Source: Pseudomonas mohnii (GTDB taxonomy: Bacteria > Pseudomonadota > Gammaproteobacteria > Pseudomonadales > Pseudomonadaceae). Taken from it: 64,000 nucleotides of DNA. A program made the position numbers and the translations under genes. Location of the stretch: positions 2,527,501 through 2,591,500 of the forward strand of contig NZ_FNRV01000001.1 in the NCBI RefSeq assembly GCF_900105115.1, written 5' to 3'. This document shows positions 26,470 to 35,183 of this stretch, piece after piece. The notes below the pieces were generated by a model. That model searched no databases, had not been told where the DNA came from, and was given only the letters and a program-made list of their open reading frames with translations. Position 1 is the first letter of the stretch. Every line of letters begins with the position of its first letter.

Positions 26470-27135
26470 TCAGGGTGCAAAATTTTCAGCAAAATCTGGA
26501 TTAATGGTGAAATTTATTGTGCCAAGAAATTTTGATATTTCTTGGGGGGTTGCATCGGGCGCACAACTATTCAGAAAATCACTAACCTTCTTGGTTATAG
26601 CATAACTAAAATCTTTCCATTCACCATACTCATACGAAAACCTCAGCAGGTTACACATAATAAACGTCTCTCTGCCCTTGTGCTTGTCCTTTGGCATGTA
26701 TATAACTTTGCCCGAGAAGTGTGCGATCTCCATGTGATCCTCATACTTATCGTAGTGAGGGTGTATGATTTTGTAGGACTCTTTATCTCTAGGGTAAAAC
26801 GCTTGTGGTCTAAGCGCACCAGTCAGCACATCTTGGTCGAGCTTACTTAGATTGCATTCCTTACATGCAAGAGCAAGGTTTTCTGGCTCAAACAAAAATC
26901 TAGGATGTGCTGATTTTGCAATAATGTGCTCCACATCCCAGCTCAACCCGTGGTTTTCTCTCTTCAGCATTCGACAATAGGCGCATTTATAGCCTTGTTG
27001 TTGCAGATAGTGTTTCCGAATTGATGCTCTGAGCGGAAGCATGGGCCCAGTGGTCTCGTTCCATATCTTATGGCTTGTCCCATCGTACTTGTTAATGTAG
27101 TCGGAATCGTCCACGCTAAAGACTATCGGCTTCAT
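26470..27135 (-). CDS. ptuB: Septu-like HNH nuclease (PtuB)
   Basis: A 221-residue HNH endonuclease. The nuclease core lies at residues ~48-98: zinc Cys pair C51/C54 (CAYC), WDVEHIIAKS with H70, then NLALACKECNLSK with C91/C94. In Septu the HNH protein is the effector that cuts DNA or RNA after release by the PtuA ATPase. The ATG overlaps the TGA of the upstream ATPase gene by one base, which fits a two-protein complex. No reverse transcriptase is near, so this is not a retron-linked version. The Septu label rests on the ATPase-HNH pairing. Confidence 0.8.
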   Translation of the reverse strand: MKPIVFSVDDSDYINKYDGTSHKIWNETTGPMLPLRASIRKHYLQQQGYKCAYCRMLKRENHGLSWDVEHIIAKSAHPRFLFEPENLALACKECNLSKLDQDVLTGALRPQAFYPRDKESYKIIHPHYDKYEDHMEIAHFSGKVIYMPKDKHKGRETFIMCNLLRFSYEYGEWKDFSYAITKKVSDFLNSCAPDATPQEISKFLGTINFTINPDFAENFAP

Positions 27136-28655
27136 CAGTATAGTGTCCCAAGCTGGCTGATCAGATGATAAACCGGATCTACATCACTCATTTTGCTCTG
27201 GAGCTTAAACAATCTCACTGCCGTTTCCCTATCATCCTCATTAAAATCCTCTCGCTTAGCGATTTTTGTGAGAAGTATGAGAACAGTTCGCAATAAGTAT
27301 TCATTGTTCTGCCCTGGCGACTGGAATATCTCTGCGAGCTGGAAGTCTGCAGATCTCTTTGCATACTCATAGGGCTTATAAAGCCTTCCCTCTTCGAGAC
27401 TTAACACATATCCATTATCAGTCACGAGACCTGAAACTAATTGAGGTGAGTGCGTTGCAATGATGAAGTGGCAACCATGATAATCAGCAAAAACTTCTTG
27501 AAGCTGCTTTACTAAACTGCTCTGCCATTGCGGATGAAGGCTTATTTCCGGTTCGTCAATACAGATTAATGAGCCGTTTTGAATAGAGCCAGCGATGCCC
27601 AGCATCATCGTAAGCATACATTGCTGGCCCGAGCTTGCTTGGCTTAGCCGCAGTCGGGACTTGTTGATTCTTTTCAGTAGCGTTATATCGTATATCTTTA
27701 TAATCCCAAATCTTAAAAGTACTGACAGATCACTGAGCAGATCGTGACCAGTTCCAACCTCTAAATCCCAGAGATAAATTTCTAGGTGGGATTTTTTTTG
27801 GCGCTTTAATGTGTCAAAGAATTTATATTTGTGGTCGTCTTCATAAGGAAGATAACTGAATTCATCCGATAGAAAATCAATAATCTCCGGGGTACAGGTG
27901 AAATATATTTCTTCCTTCTCTTCATCCAGCAACTTATTAAATTGCTTAATATCAAAAGCTAGCTTTACATCTAGATAGGGTGCGAATCCAAGATATTCGA
28001 ATATATTAGAAAGCCTGTATGCGTTTTGCTGCCCCTTCATAACACCGTCTATTAATGAAGAAAGACTACTGGGTACGCCGCTCCCATTCGGTCGATCTGA
28101 TCCGATATAGCTATACTTAATGCCACTAGGCTTTTTCTTGGATTGGCCCAAACTCGGAAATCGGTCATGCCGCCCTGTTGATACTGCGATAACATGTGTA
28201 GGACAAACAGCAGACCCTATAGAAAGCCGTACATCTTCGTCGTGTTGAGTATTTATTGATTGGGCAAATTTTTGTGGAACGAAATAGAGACTTGAAACCT
28301 CTTTGACTTCACTTAATGGTATCTGGCGAGGCCAATTATACAATCCTGAAGATTCCGGAGTTTTCGGATAGTCTCGGACTTGAACGGGTGCATTAAAGTG
28401 CTCAGTGAATGTACCTGTATACCTCGACGGGTCTTCAGGTGCGCTGATGAAGTGAGACGTCAAAGCTTCTGAATAAGGCCTATCTTGCCTTGCGAACACA
28501 TAGGTACTAACGATTTTTCTTAATAGCCGACTTTTCCCAGCAGCGTTTTGGCCTACGACCATCGTAAATGTGTTGTCCGTCCATTCACTTGTTGGGCTAT
28601 CGCTCAAAGACACTCTTTTTCCATCAGCCAAGACGGACTCTATTTGAAACCGCAT
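27135..28655 (-). CDS. ptuA: Septu-like SMC/ABC-type ATPase (PtuA)
   Basis: A 506-residue AAA/ABC-class ATPase with Walker A GQNAAGKS (residues 35-42), the SSGQQCMLT signature near 338, Walker B LICIDEPEISLHPQ near 365 and the His switch IIATHSPQL near 400. This is the OLD/PtuA type without a TOPRIM nuclease; the middle (~100-330) replaces the coiled coil. It is the first gene of a two-gene operon with the HNH protein. It is expected to sense infection and control the nuclease, with ATP keeping it silent. Length and order fit Septu. Confidence 0.82.
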   Translation of the reverse strand: MRFQIESVLADGKRVSLSDSPTSEWTDNTFTMVVGQNAAGKSRLLRKIVSTYVFARQDRPYSEALTSHFISAPEDPSRYTGTFTEHFNAPVQVRDYPKTPESSGLYNWPRQIPLSEVKEVSSLYFVPQKFAQSINTQHDEDVRLSIGSAVCPTHVIAVSTGRHDRFPSLGQSKKKPSGIKYSYIGSDRPNGSGVPSSLSSLIDGVMKGQQNAYRLSNIFEYLGFAPYLDVKLAFDIKQFNKLLDEEKEEIYFTCTPEIIDFLSDEFSYLPYEDDHKYKFFDTLKRQKKSHLEIYLWDLEVGTGHDLLSDLSVLLRFGIIKIYDITLLKRINKSRLRLSQASSGQQCMLTMMLGIAGSIQNGSLICIDEPEISLHPQWQSSLVKQLQEVFADYHGCHFIIATHSPQLVSGLVTDNGYVLSLEEGRLYKPYEYAKRSADFQLAEIFQSPGQNNEYLLRTVLILLTKIAKREDFNEDDRETAVRLFKLQSKMSDVDPVYHLISQLGTLY

Positions 28656-28947
28656 TAAAGATGATCCTTATCTACAGTCGAGCGGTGCTTGAAACCAACT
28701 ATGGAGCCAGCCCCTAAGGGGGCCTCAATCGTGTCGTCATCAAGCAACGGGGAGTTTCAGAAAGAGGCAATATGCCAGCTTGCCTACCGCGCCGCCAGTG
28801 GGTCGTTATTCAAGCGCTATTCGGGCCTCTGTGGATAAGTCGCATCTTCTAGGTTGCCCGACGGGGAAGTGAGACCGGTCAGGACGCTCATCACTGCAAA
28901 GCGGGTGTTGGGAGATGTCCAGGCTCAGCAGTCAGCAAGCCAGTTCT
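28656..28947. other. Upstream region of Septu operon
   Basis: A 292-bp stretch with no gene. It should hold the Septu promoter. One exact DnaA nonamer lies reversed at 28830-28838, which may be chance. Confidence 0.4.
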
Positions 28948-29180
28948 TTACATGTCAGGATGGATTTCGTCTAAAAAGCTCCCTTCACTTCGATGCCCTA
29001 GGTGCCAAACCGGGCTAACGGATCTGCTCGCAGATTTACCTTGGCATACGACTCAACTTCCCCCTAATAGCTAGAGATAATCCTGTAATCCGAGGTCTTC
29101 GCTGTTACTTCCGCGTCTGCCAGAAGCTCTGACGTCGTCAAGGGGGATCCGAAATTCACTCACCAGCGACTGCGCCATGC
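28948..29180 (-). pseudogene. Decayed second copy of the 25289-26071 gene tail
   Basis: By eye, this stretch aligns over about 230 bp with 25289-25520, including TTACATGTC at the start, the shared CTTCCGCGTCTGCCAGAAGC and GCGCCATGCT at the end. Several stops break the frame. The similarity ends exactly where the ATGCTC repeat begins in the other copy, and the Avs-like gene starts 18 bp further on. The two copies flank the Septu operon as direct repeats. Confidence 0.7.
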
Positions 29181-29197
29181 TTCTGCGGGCATTTCAG

Positions 29198-32100
29198 CTA
29201 CAACTTTACTGAAACATACCGTTTTGATTCCCCCCTAGCCCAGTCATCGCTCCATTGAAGCATTTGTGGCTTGCCACGCTCGTGCCACACCACGCCTTCT
29301 GAGCGTCGCCGAGATGCATTTGTGTTTTCACCGCCAGGCCAAGCGCTACGTTCCGTGACAAAGATCCATACGCAAGCGAGCCCATCTTCCTTCAGGAATG
29401 TCTGGAAAAGCTGTTGGTCTATGAACGCGTGGGAGCCATCACCTAGGCTTCTGCCGCAAACGAAGCGAGTTTCCCCAGCATGATCCACATAAATATTTGC
29501 ATTTTCAGGATCAGGCTTTAGGTTGAGCCGCTGGGCGAGCCAAGGCGCTGGTATCAAAGCTTGAGCGCCTTCGGGCATTGAGACATCCAGATGTGGTTCC
29601 CAGTAGTGACGAAAGCATGGGTAAGCGACCTCTACCTCACCCAAGTCGTGAAAGTAGTATATTGACCACTGCTCTTGAGCCCATGTGGAGCGCCATGGCG
29701 CCTCTCTGAGATAACCATCGTTGGTGAAATCGCGTGCAGTCCATGAGTCCACGTCCAACCTTTGCTTCGTCCGGATGTAATCGAGAAGCTGCTGTTCGTC
29801 TTTTTGTTTAACGACTACTGGCAATAGGAAGCGCCACTGTGCCTGCCTGGAGCCATGCTCCCGACCTTGCCTCTCTTTGTATCGCTCGGTTACTGAACGA
29901 TGTTCGTGCAAGACTACCCACGTTCCTCCGGTTAAATCGTCACGGCTAACTAGGTTCATGATGCCGGTTGAAGGTTCCTCTTCAAAAGGCCATTTCCCCA
30001 CATCCGCTTCGAGAGTCTCTTGAATTGATATCTCAAATTTCTCAACCGAAGGGTATTGTCTTTGGGAGCGACTGCGCTCGTCAGCAAGCAAAATGGTTGG
30101 ATCGATTTCTCGATGAGTACCGATGTCCAATGGGTAGGCATACCGACGCGATCCCTGCTCAGTCCTTTCCGACAACCATCTGTTGTCGGCCAGGCTGCAG
30201 AGAAGCTCATCAAGAGCAAGCCGTTGGTATTTTTTCCCTATGCGCTCAACTAACGGCCGATCACGACTGTAGTCATGGCGAAGGCTCCGATCATGTGGAA
30301 ACAGCTTTTTCGTCCAGCCCAACCCATAGGCCCGCTTGGCAACCCAGCGCTTTGCCGCATTTATGTCGATATGAGGTAGCTGCTCGCGGTCATTTCTCGA
30401 GGACTTGAAGCGTTTTTTATACTCTTTCTTGTATCTAACCTGCTCATCAGGGCTCAAAATCTCAAGTAATAGGTTTTCTGCTCTCGTGAAGTTTCTTGAG
30501 CGTTCCTCTAAGTCTTGCTCAGAAAGATTGAGCCTGAGATCTCTGAAGTGATTAGGACTAAAATCACGCATCAACTTCAGGACGTCAGTCCTTAAGTCGC
30601 AGTGGTTGATCACCTCAGCCTCGAACCGCTCATATATCTCGGTAGCGCTCAGAGGCTCAGGCGAAACCAGCGGTACGTTCAAGAATGAACTGACCCTGGG
30701 TTGGATTTCATAGCTTGCAAAATCGCCGCCCCAACCAGTGCAAGAATCCAAGATTTGGGAGTCCCCAGCCCGCTTTGCAACCTTCTCGAGGGCCTCTTCG
30801 GACACGGAAAGCCTGATGGTTTTGGAGTGATAAGGCGGCATTGCTTTCACGATATCAACTTGCTCGGGCAAGTGACCATTTAGCAACGCGAGCTCAATAA
30901 TACCTAATGCACTGTCCCTGAGAATCATGGCCAGCGGTACATCCTCTCTGTCAAAAACCTCTCTATTCGCGATCTCAGAATAGTTGTGTAGTCGATGCGG
31001 CTCTGGATCGATGCAGCACGCTCCATAGGCTGCAGTGTGCAGGCGCTCAAGGACGTAGAGATCGTCGACATGGGCAAAGTCCATGCAAAGCATCCCATAC
31101 AAGCTGGGGTTCCAAATCATGAGAGACGTGAGCGCCTTGGTGGCTTTGTCTCGAAGCTCTCGATTGGAGCTTGCGAAAAACCAGGTCAGGGTAATTGCGC
31201 AGAGATACTGAATATCTGAATCAGTTTGCTCGCTCTGCTCAAAGGCACTCCACTCAATCAATCGCTGGGCAGTGTTTTCCTCGTCCATGGGCATGCTGTT
31301 TAGCTGAATAGTCCACGACGCATCCCGTTTGGCCATGCTCTGAGCAGCTAGCCGGTTGTGTAAGGATTTCGCATTCCATGGGTGGCCGGCGCTTGCACTC
31401 ACTTGAAGGATGATATCGAAGTGCTCTTCGTTTTTTGAGAGGAAATAATTGAAAAGCTCAAGTGTACGGTTGCTGAAGGATTCGTTGGCTCGCCACCGCA
31501 GGCTTTCAACGAATGCACTGCCAACAGAGTGTTCATTTGCCCAGTGATCTACGCCACCAGGCATCACGTCTAGAAGCTCCTTTTGGAAACGTTCAGGTAG
31601 CTGTACGGAGAGAGCCTCCGTCAACCCGGCCCACTCGTAATGAAGCCGTTTACCATTGTGAATGAATTGAAGCGAACCGCTTTTCAGCGCTTGAGCAGGG
31701 TCTTTAACTTCGTCCAAGAGCCCCGAAGCCATCAAGTAGTCTTGTAACCTCTGAAAGCTAAATCGAACAACGTCCTCAGTTGTATCGAACGGATCAGCAT
31801 CTTTGCTGTTTGGGTTTGGATCCATCCGGAACAACCCGTTTCGCTGAAGCACCTCAAACCATGTTGTTCCTAGTGGAGCTGGAAAGGCGTGAAATTTTTC
31901 AGCAACAATTTTTATCGCATCAGAGTGCTGAACATAGTCGCTACGTTTCATCGCCATTTGTGTGGCAATTGCAGAAAGTGCGTGGTTGGTTGGTTTGACA
32001 AGATCGTCACTGCCGTCCCTTCCTGCACCTAGGTTTCGAGCAATACTTTTCAGGTAAAAGGAGAATACCTGTTTCGTACCTGTTAGCCCTCTGGGGAACC

Positions 32101-33697
32101 ACTTTTGATTCTCTCTCTCGAGAGCAATGCAGGCACTTCTTAAAAATAACGGATTGATAAACTCGGCAGCTAACCAAGGAGTGTTTGGCTGTGAAATTCC
32201 TCGTTTTTTAAGATACATGCGTGCTGCGTGAGCTCGCTCTTCAGGAGTGGTAAAGCCGCGAACGTAAAATGAAGGCACAGCCTCCTTGAGAGTAGCGGGT
32301 ATAACGTATTGCGTATACTCCGTCCGACAGCTAAACACGACAACCAAGTTTTTATACTTTTCGATCCTGCCGATAAACTCTGCAAGCTCCTTACGCCAAA
32401 GAGTTATGCCCGCCCCCTCATTTAAAGCATCAATCAAAATCAAGCCACGCTTACGCGTAGCTTCTGCTGCAGCACTCAGTGCCTGAAGTAAGACGTCGGA
32501 ATCGGTATCACCGAGCCCCAACCTGTTAGTAACTTGCCCCCAGACAGTGTCATTATTTAGGTGCTGCCCCAGTATCAGAATCGCTACTCTTCCGTCTGAT
32601 ATAGCTTGCTGAGCAATGTTGCCGAGTAAGTGAGACTTTCCTATTCCTGCTTCCCCGAAGAGAAAAAAACGGCGGCTAGGTTCTGCAGAGAGATACCTGT
32701 CCTGAAGTGATGATCTGAACACGTAACATGCATCACTCAGCTCGCTTATCTGATGCTGTAGATAGTCTAAAGAATGGTCGCTGGACGTTTTTTTCTTTCG
32801 CATTTCCTCCTTTGTGTCCCAAGCGACTCTTTGCAGGGAATGGACGTCGTCCGAGATACTTTCAACATGCCCAAGACACTCCTCAAGCGGCCAAGCAAGC
32901 CAGGCGTCAGAGGTGAATCTTTGCCTCAGCTCTCTAAGCCTATCCACATTGGAGGTGATGTTTTCTATTAAGGGGATACTAGCCTTCCCCAATAACTTCA
33001 CCACATTGGTTATTTTGACCAAAGCAGAAATTTTATCGATCTTGGCCTGAAGCTCGGAAAGGATCCCTTGGTCATGAAGGATTATTTTGAATAACCTTTC
33101 AATCCCGACCTCCACATGATCGTCTGGATGATATCTCTCGTCGAGAGACTTAACGGCCCATTCAACTTTTTCTGAAAACCAATTTGTTGAGAACTCAACA
33201 TCACCAAACCAGTACCTTTTTAGTCCTTCGGCACTCGGAAGTGTCAGTCGATTAGTAAGGTCTGAGGCTGTCCAGGGAATGAATTCTACCGTATGCCCCA
33301 ATGGTACATATGATGCCCATGTTTCTTTATGAGTTTCCCAATGCTCCCAGCCTCTTTTCCCGCTATTTTTTTTCCCGGTCTTATCAGTCAGATCGCAAGC
33401 TAAGGCCACAACATATTTGGTCAATGACGGATGTGACTGCAGGGCCCGTTGAACGGAGTCGTCAATATTGGCCCAATCAATTTCACCTGTTTTTAAATAG
33501 TATTTGGCTTGGTATCCAATCTTGCTTCCGTCACTACGCAACCAGTAGGCCTCGATACCCCCGTCCCCCCCAGCCCCTTCTATTCGCCTAAATTCCGCAT
33601 CAGCGGCTGGTGGTTCGCGCCGTGCGAGCTGGCAAACGAGTTCTTCGAAAGCGAGGCGTTGCCCTGAATCCTTGCCCCTAATGCGTCTGTAATCCAT
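29198..33697 (-). CDS. Avs-like STAND NTPase with N-terminal nuclease
   Basis: A single 1499-residue protein in three parts. Residues ~12-110 form a PD-(D/E)xK nuclease: FEELVCQLAR, GGDGGIE with D45 and E49, and QAK at 63-65 (Mrr/Cap4-like). Around residues 330-600 is a P-loop STAND domain with Walker A FGEAGIGKSHLL (~345) and Walker B LILIDALNEG (~422). The remaining ~850 residues are helical and would form the sensor. This is the plan of antiviral STAND (Avs) proteins, which bind a conserved phage protein such as terminase or portal, oligomerise and degrade DNA. Which Avs type it is, and its trigger, cannot be told by eye. No accessory gene is needed. Confidence 0.8.
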   Translation of the reverse strand: MDYRRIRGKDSGQRLAFEELVCQLARREPPAADAEFRRIEGAGGDGGIEAYWLRSDGSKIGYQAKYYLKTGEIDWANIDDSVQRALQSHPSLTKYVVALACDLTDKTGKKNSGKRGWEHWETHKETWASYVPLGHTVEFIPWTASDLTNRLTLPSAEGLKRYWFGDVEFSTNWFSEKVEWAVKSLDERYHPDDHVEVGIERLFKIILHDQGILSELQAKIDKISALVKITNVVKLLGKASIPLIENITSNVDRLRELRQRFTSDAWLAWPLEECLGHVESISDDVHSLQRVAWDTKEEMRKKKTSSDHSLDYLQHQISELSDACYVFRSSLQDRYLSAEPSRRFFLFGEAGIGKSHLLGNIAQQAISDGRVAILILGQHLNNDTVWGQVTNRLGLGDTDSDVLLQALSAAAEATRKRGLILIDALNEGAGITLWRKELAEFIGRIEKYKNLVVVFSCRTEYTQYVIPATLKEAVPSFYVRGFTTPEERAHAARMYLKKRGISQPNTPWLAAEFINPLFLRSACIALERENQKWFPRGLTGTKQVFSFYLKSIARNLGAGRDGSDDLVKPTNHALSAIATQMAMKRSDYVQHSDAIKIVAEKFHAFPAPLGTTWFEVLQRNGLFRMDPNPNSKDADPFDTTEDVVRFSFQRLQDYLMASGLLDEVKDPAQALKSGSLQFIHNGKRLHYEWAGLTEALSVQLPERFQKELLDVMPGGVDHWANEHSVGSAFVESLRWRANESFSNRTLELFNYFLSKNEEHFDIILQVSASAGHPWNAKSLHNRLAAQSMAKRDASWTIQLNSMPMDEENTAQRLIEWSAFEQSEQTDSDIQYLCAITLTWFFASSNRELRDKATKALTSLMIWNPSLYGMLCMDFAHVDDLYVLERLHTAAYGACCIDPEPHRLHNYSEIANREVFDREDVPLAMILRDSALGIIELALLNGHLPEQVDIVKAMPPYHSKTIRLSVSEEALEKVAKRAGDSQILDSCTGWGGDFASYEIQPRVSSFLNVPLVSPEPLSATEIYERFEAEVINHCDLRTDVLKLMRDFSPNHFRDLRLNLSEQDLEERSRNFTRAENLLLEILSPDEQVRYKKEYKKRFKSSRNDREQLPHIDINAAKRWVAKRAYGLGWTKKLFPHDRSLRHDYSRDRPLVERIGKKYQRLALDELLCSLADNRWLSERTEQGSRRYAYPLDIGTHREIDPTILLADERSRSQRQYPSVEKFEISIQETLEADVGKWPFEEEPSTGIMNLVSRDDLTGGTWVVLHEHRSVTERYKERQGREHGSRQAQWRFLLPVVVKQKDEQQLLDYIRTKQRLDVDSWTARDFTNDGYLREAPWRSTWAQEQWSIYYFHDLGEVEVAYPCFRHYWEPHLDVSMPEGAQALIPAPWLAQRLNLKPDPENANIYVDHAGETRFVCGRSLGDGSHAFIDQQLFQTFLKEDGLACVWIFVTERSAWPGGENTNASRRRSEGVVWHERGKPQMLQWSDDWARGESKRYVSVKL

Positions 33698-33911
33698 GGT
33701 TTGTCCGTAACGAAAAGCTGGTAGTCATACTGGCAGAATGCCTAGAGTGTACCGTCTTGCGAGCAGCCAGGATTGTTCGTTTCGCGGACTATCTCATGAA
33801 GGCCAGAGGATTTTTCTGTCAAGGGTTGCCTTCGCTTCTGCGGTGCACAAAGCCCTTCGAATGCCCGCTGAAAAGACGCGGGAGAGAGTACGCCAAGCCA
33901 ACTCGCGTGGC

Positions 33912-34832
33912 CTACGTTGATCCTTTGCTAAAGAGAGTCGTAAAGCCTTTAACGACCAACGCCGCAACTAAGCCGACAAGTGCACCTACCAGGCAGTGAA
34001 TGCCTAGCGTTGCGACTGTTTCCCACGCCCCAGCCCCAGCAAAGAGCGTTTCAGCAAAGTGCTGTACAGGCTCAATGCCTTCTGTGATAAACGCCCCGCC
34101 GACCAAGAACATCGCAACAGTGCCAATCCATGACAATGCTTTCATAAGCTTTGGTGCAGCGGACAGCAGCCATCCCCCGACAATCCTCACCACCGAGCCC
34201 CACGTACCAGTAGCTTTAGACTTCTGGAGAATAAGGCCGGCATCATCCAAGCGGACGATCCCCGCAACCAATCCGTAAACGCCCACTGTCATGACCACCG
34301 CGATCAGCGCTAACGTCAAAACCTGTTGGAGCATCGGGGCATCAGTAACGATATTTAGGGTGATTACGATGATCTCGGCGCTCAGAATGAAGTCCGTTCG
34401 TACAGCCCCTGCAATCTTCCGCTTTTCATAGGAGGCCAGCTCTTCAGGTGTCTTAGGCTTCGTTTTCTTTGGTTGCCCTGTGCCATCGTCTCGACTAGCC
34501 GTGAGCTTGTCCTTGATGGCCTCAAAGCCCTCATAACAAAGATATGCTCCCCCAATCATGAGCAGCCAGTGAACCCCGGCAGGCAGCAGTGCGTTCAACG
34601 CCAACGCACAAGGCACCAGGATTGCTTTGTTTCTCAGCGACCCCTTAAATACAGCCCATACCACCGGTAGCTCTCGGTCTGCTTTCATGCCGGTAACCTG
34701 CTCAGCATTCACAGCAAGGTCGTCGCTTAGGACACTAGCCGATTTCTTTGCAGCGACTTTGCTCATAAGCGAGATGTCGTCTAGCAGTGTGGCGATGTCA
34801 TCCAATAGTGCGAACAAGCTACTGCCAGCCAT
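33912..34832 (-). CDS. DUF808 (YedI) membrane protein
   Basis: A 306-residue inner-membrane protein. The N-terminus SSLFALLDDIATLLDDISLM and the following KSASVLSDDLAVNAEQV are conserved marks of the DUF808/YedI family, followed by about six membrane spans with a Lys/Pro-rich loop near residue 125. The family function is unknown. YedI-type genes are usually chromosomal, so its presence between an Avs-like gene and Gabija is unusual; it may be cargo carried along. Confidence 0.88.
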   Translation of the reverse strand: MAGSSLFALLDDIATLLDDISLMSKVAAKKSASVLSDDLAVNAEQVTGMKADRELPVVWAVFKGSLRNKAILVPCALALNALLPAGVHWLLMIGGAYLCYEGFEAIKDKLTASRDDGTGQPKKTKPKTPEELASYEKRKIAGAVRTDFILSAEIIVITLNIVTDAPMLQQVLTLALIAVVMTVGVYGLVAGIVRLDDAGLILQKSKATGTWGSVVRIVGGWLLSAAPKLMKALSWIGTVAMFLVGGAFITEGIEPVQHFAETLFAGAGAWETVATLGIHCLVGALVGLVAALVVKGFTTLFSKGST

Positions 34833-35183
34833 CTAAGGCTCCTTCCGGGATGTTAATTTTTTTCCCTACCACCTTAGGCACAACGAGGCTGATGCCCCGC
34901 ATACCTTCACTGCATGGGCTCAGAATTGCCCTGTCGTCATGGGATTACGGAAAGCACCTTTCTAGACAATTGACGCACCATGCCGTTCATCAATACCTAG
35001 CGAGCCGCACCTGAACATTCAAGAACGAACCAAATAATCGTTACTGAATGCTGGCCAACTACCATCTTCTGGATCAAACCGCCTATTCTAAATCACCTAT
35101 ATCCGAGCGGTTCGGCGGTCGGCGACGTGAACCGGGTCAGCAGACACGGGGCAAACAAAATCCTGGACGATGGGCGGTGAGCA
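34833..35183. promoter_or_regulatory. Divergent region between DUF808 and Gabija
   Basis: A 351-bp space between divergent genes, expected to hold the Gabija promoter. No gene is supported. Confidence 0.4.

Noticed and set aside
26470..28655. Retron with PtuAB effector
   Set aside because: No reverse transcriptase gene or msr/msd-like RNA region next to the pair.
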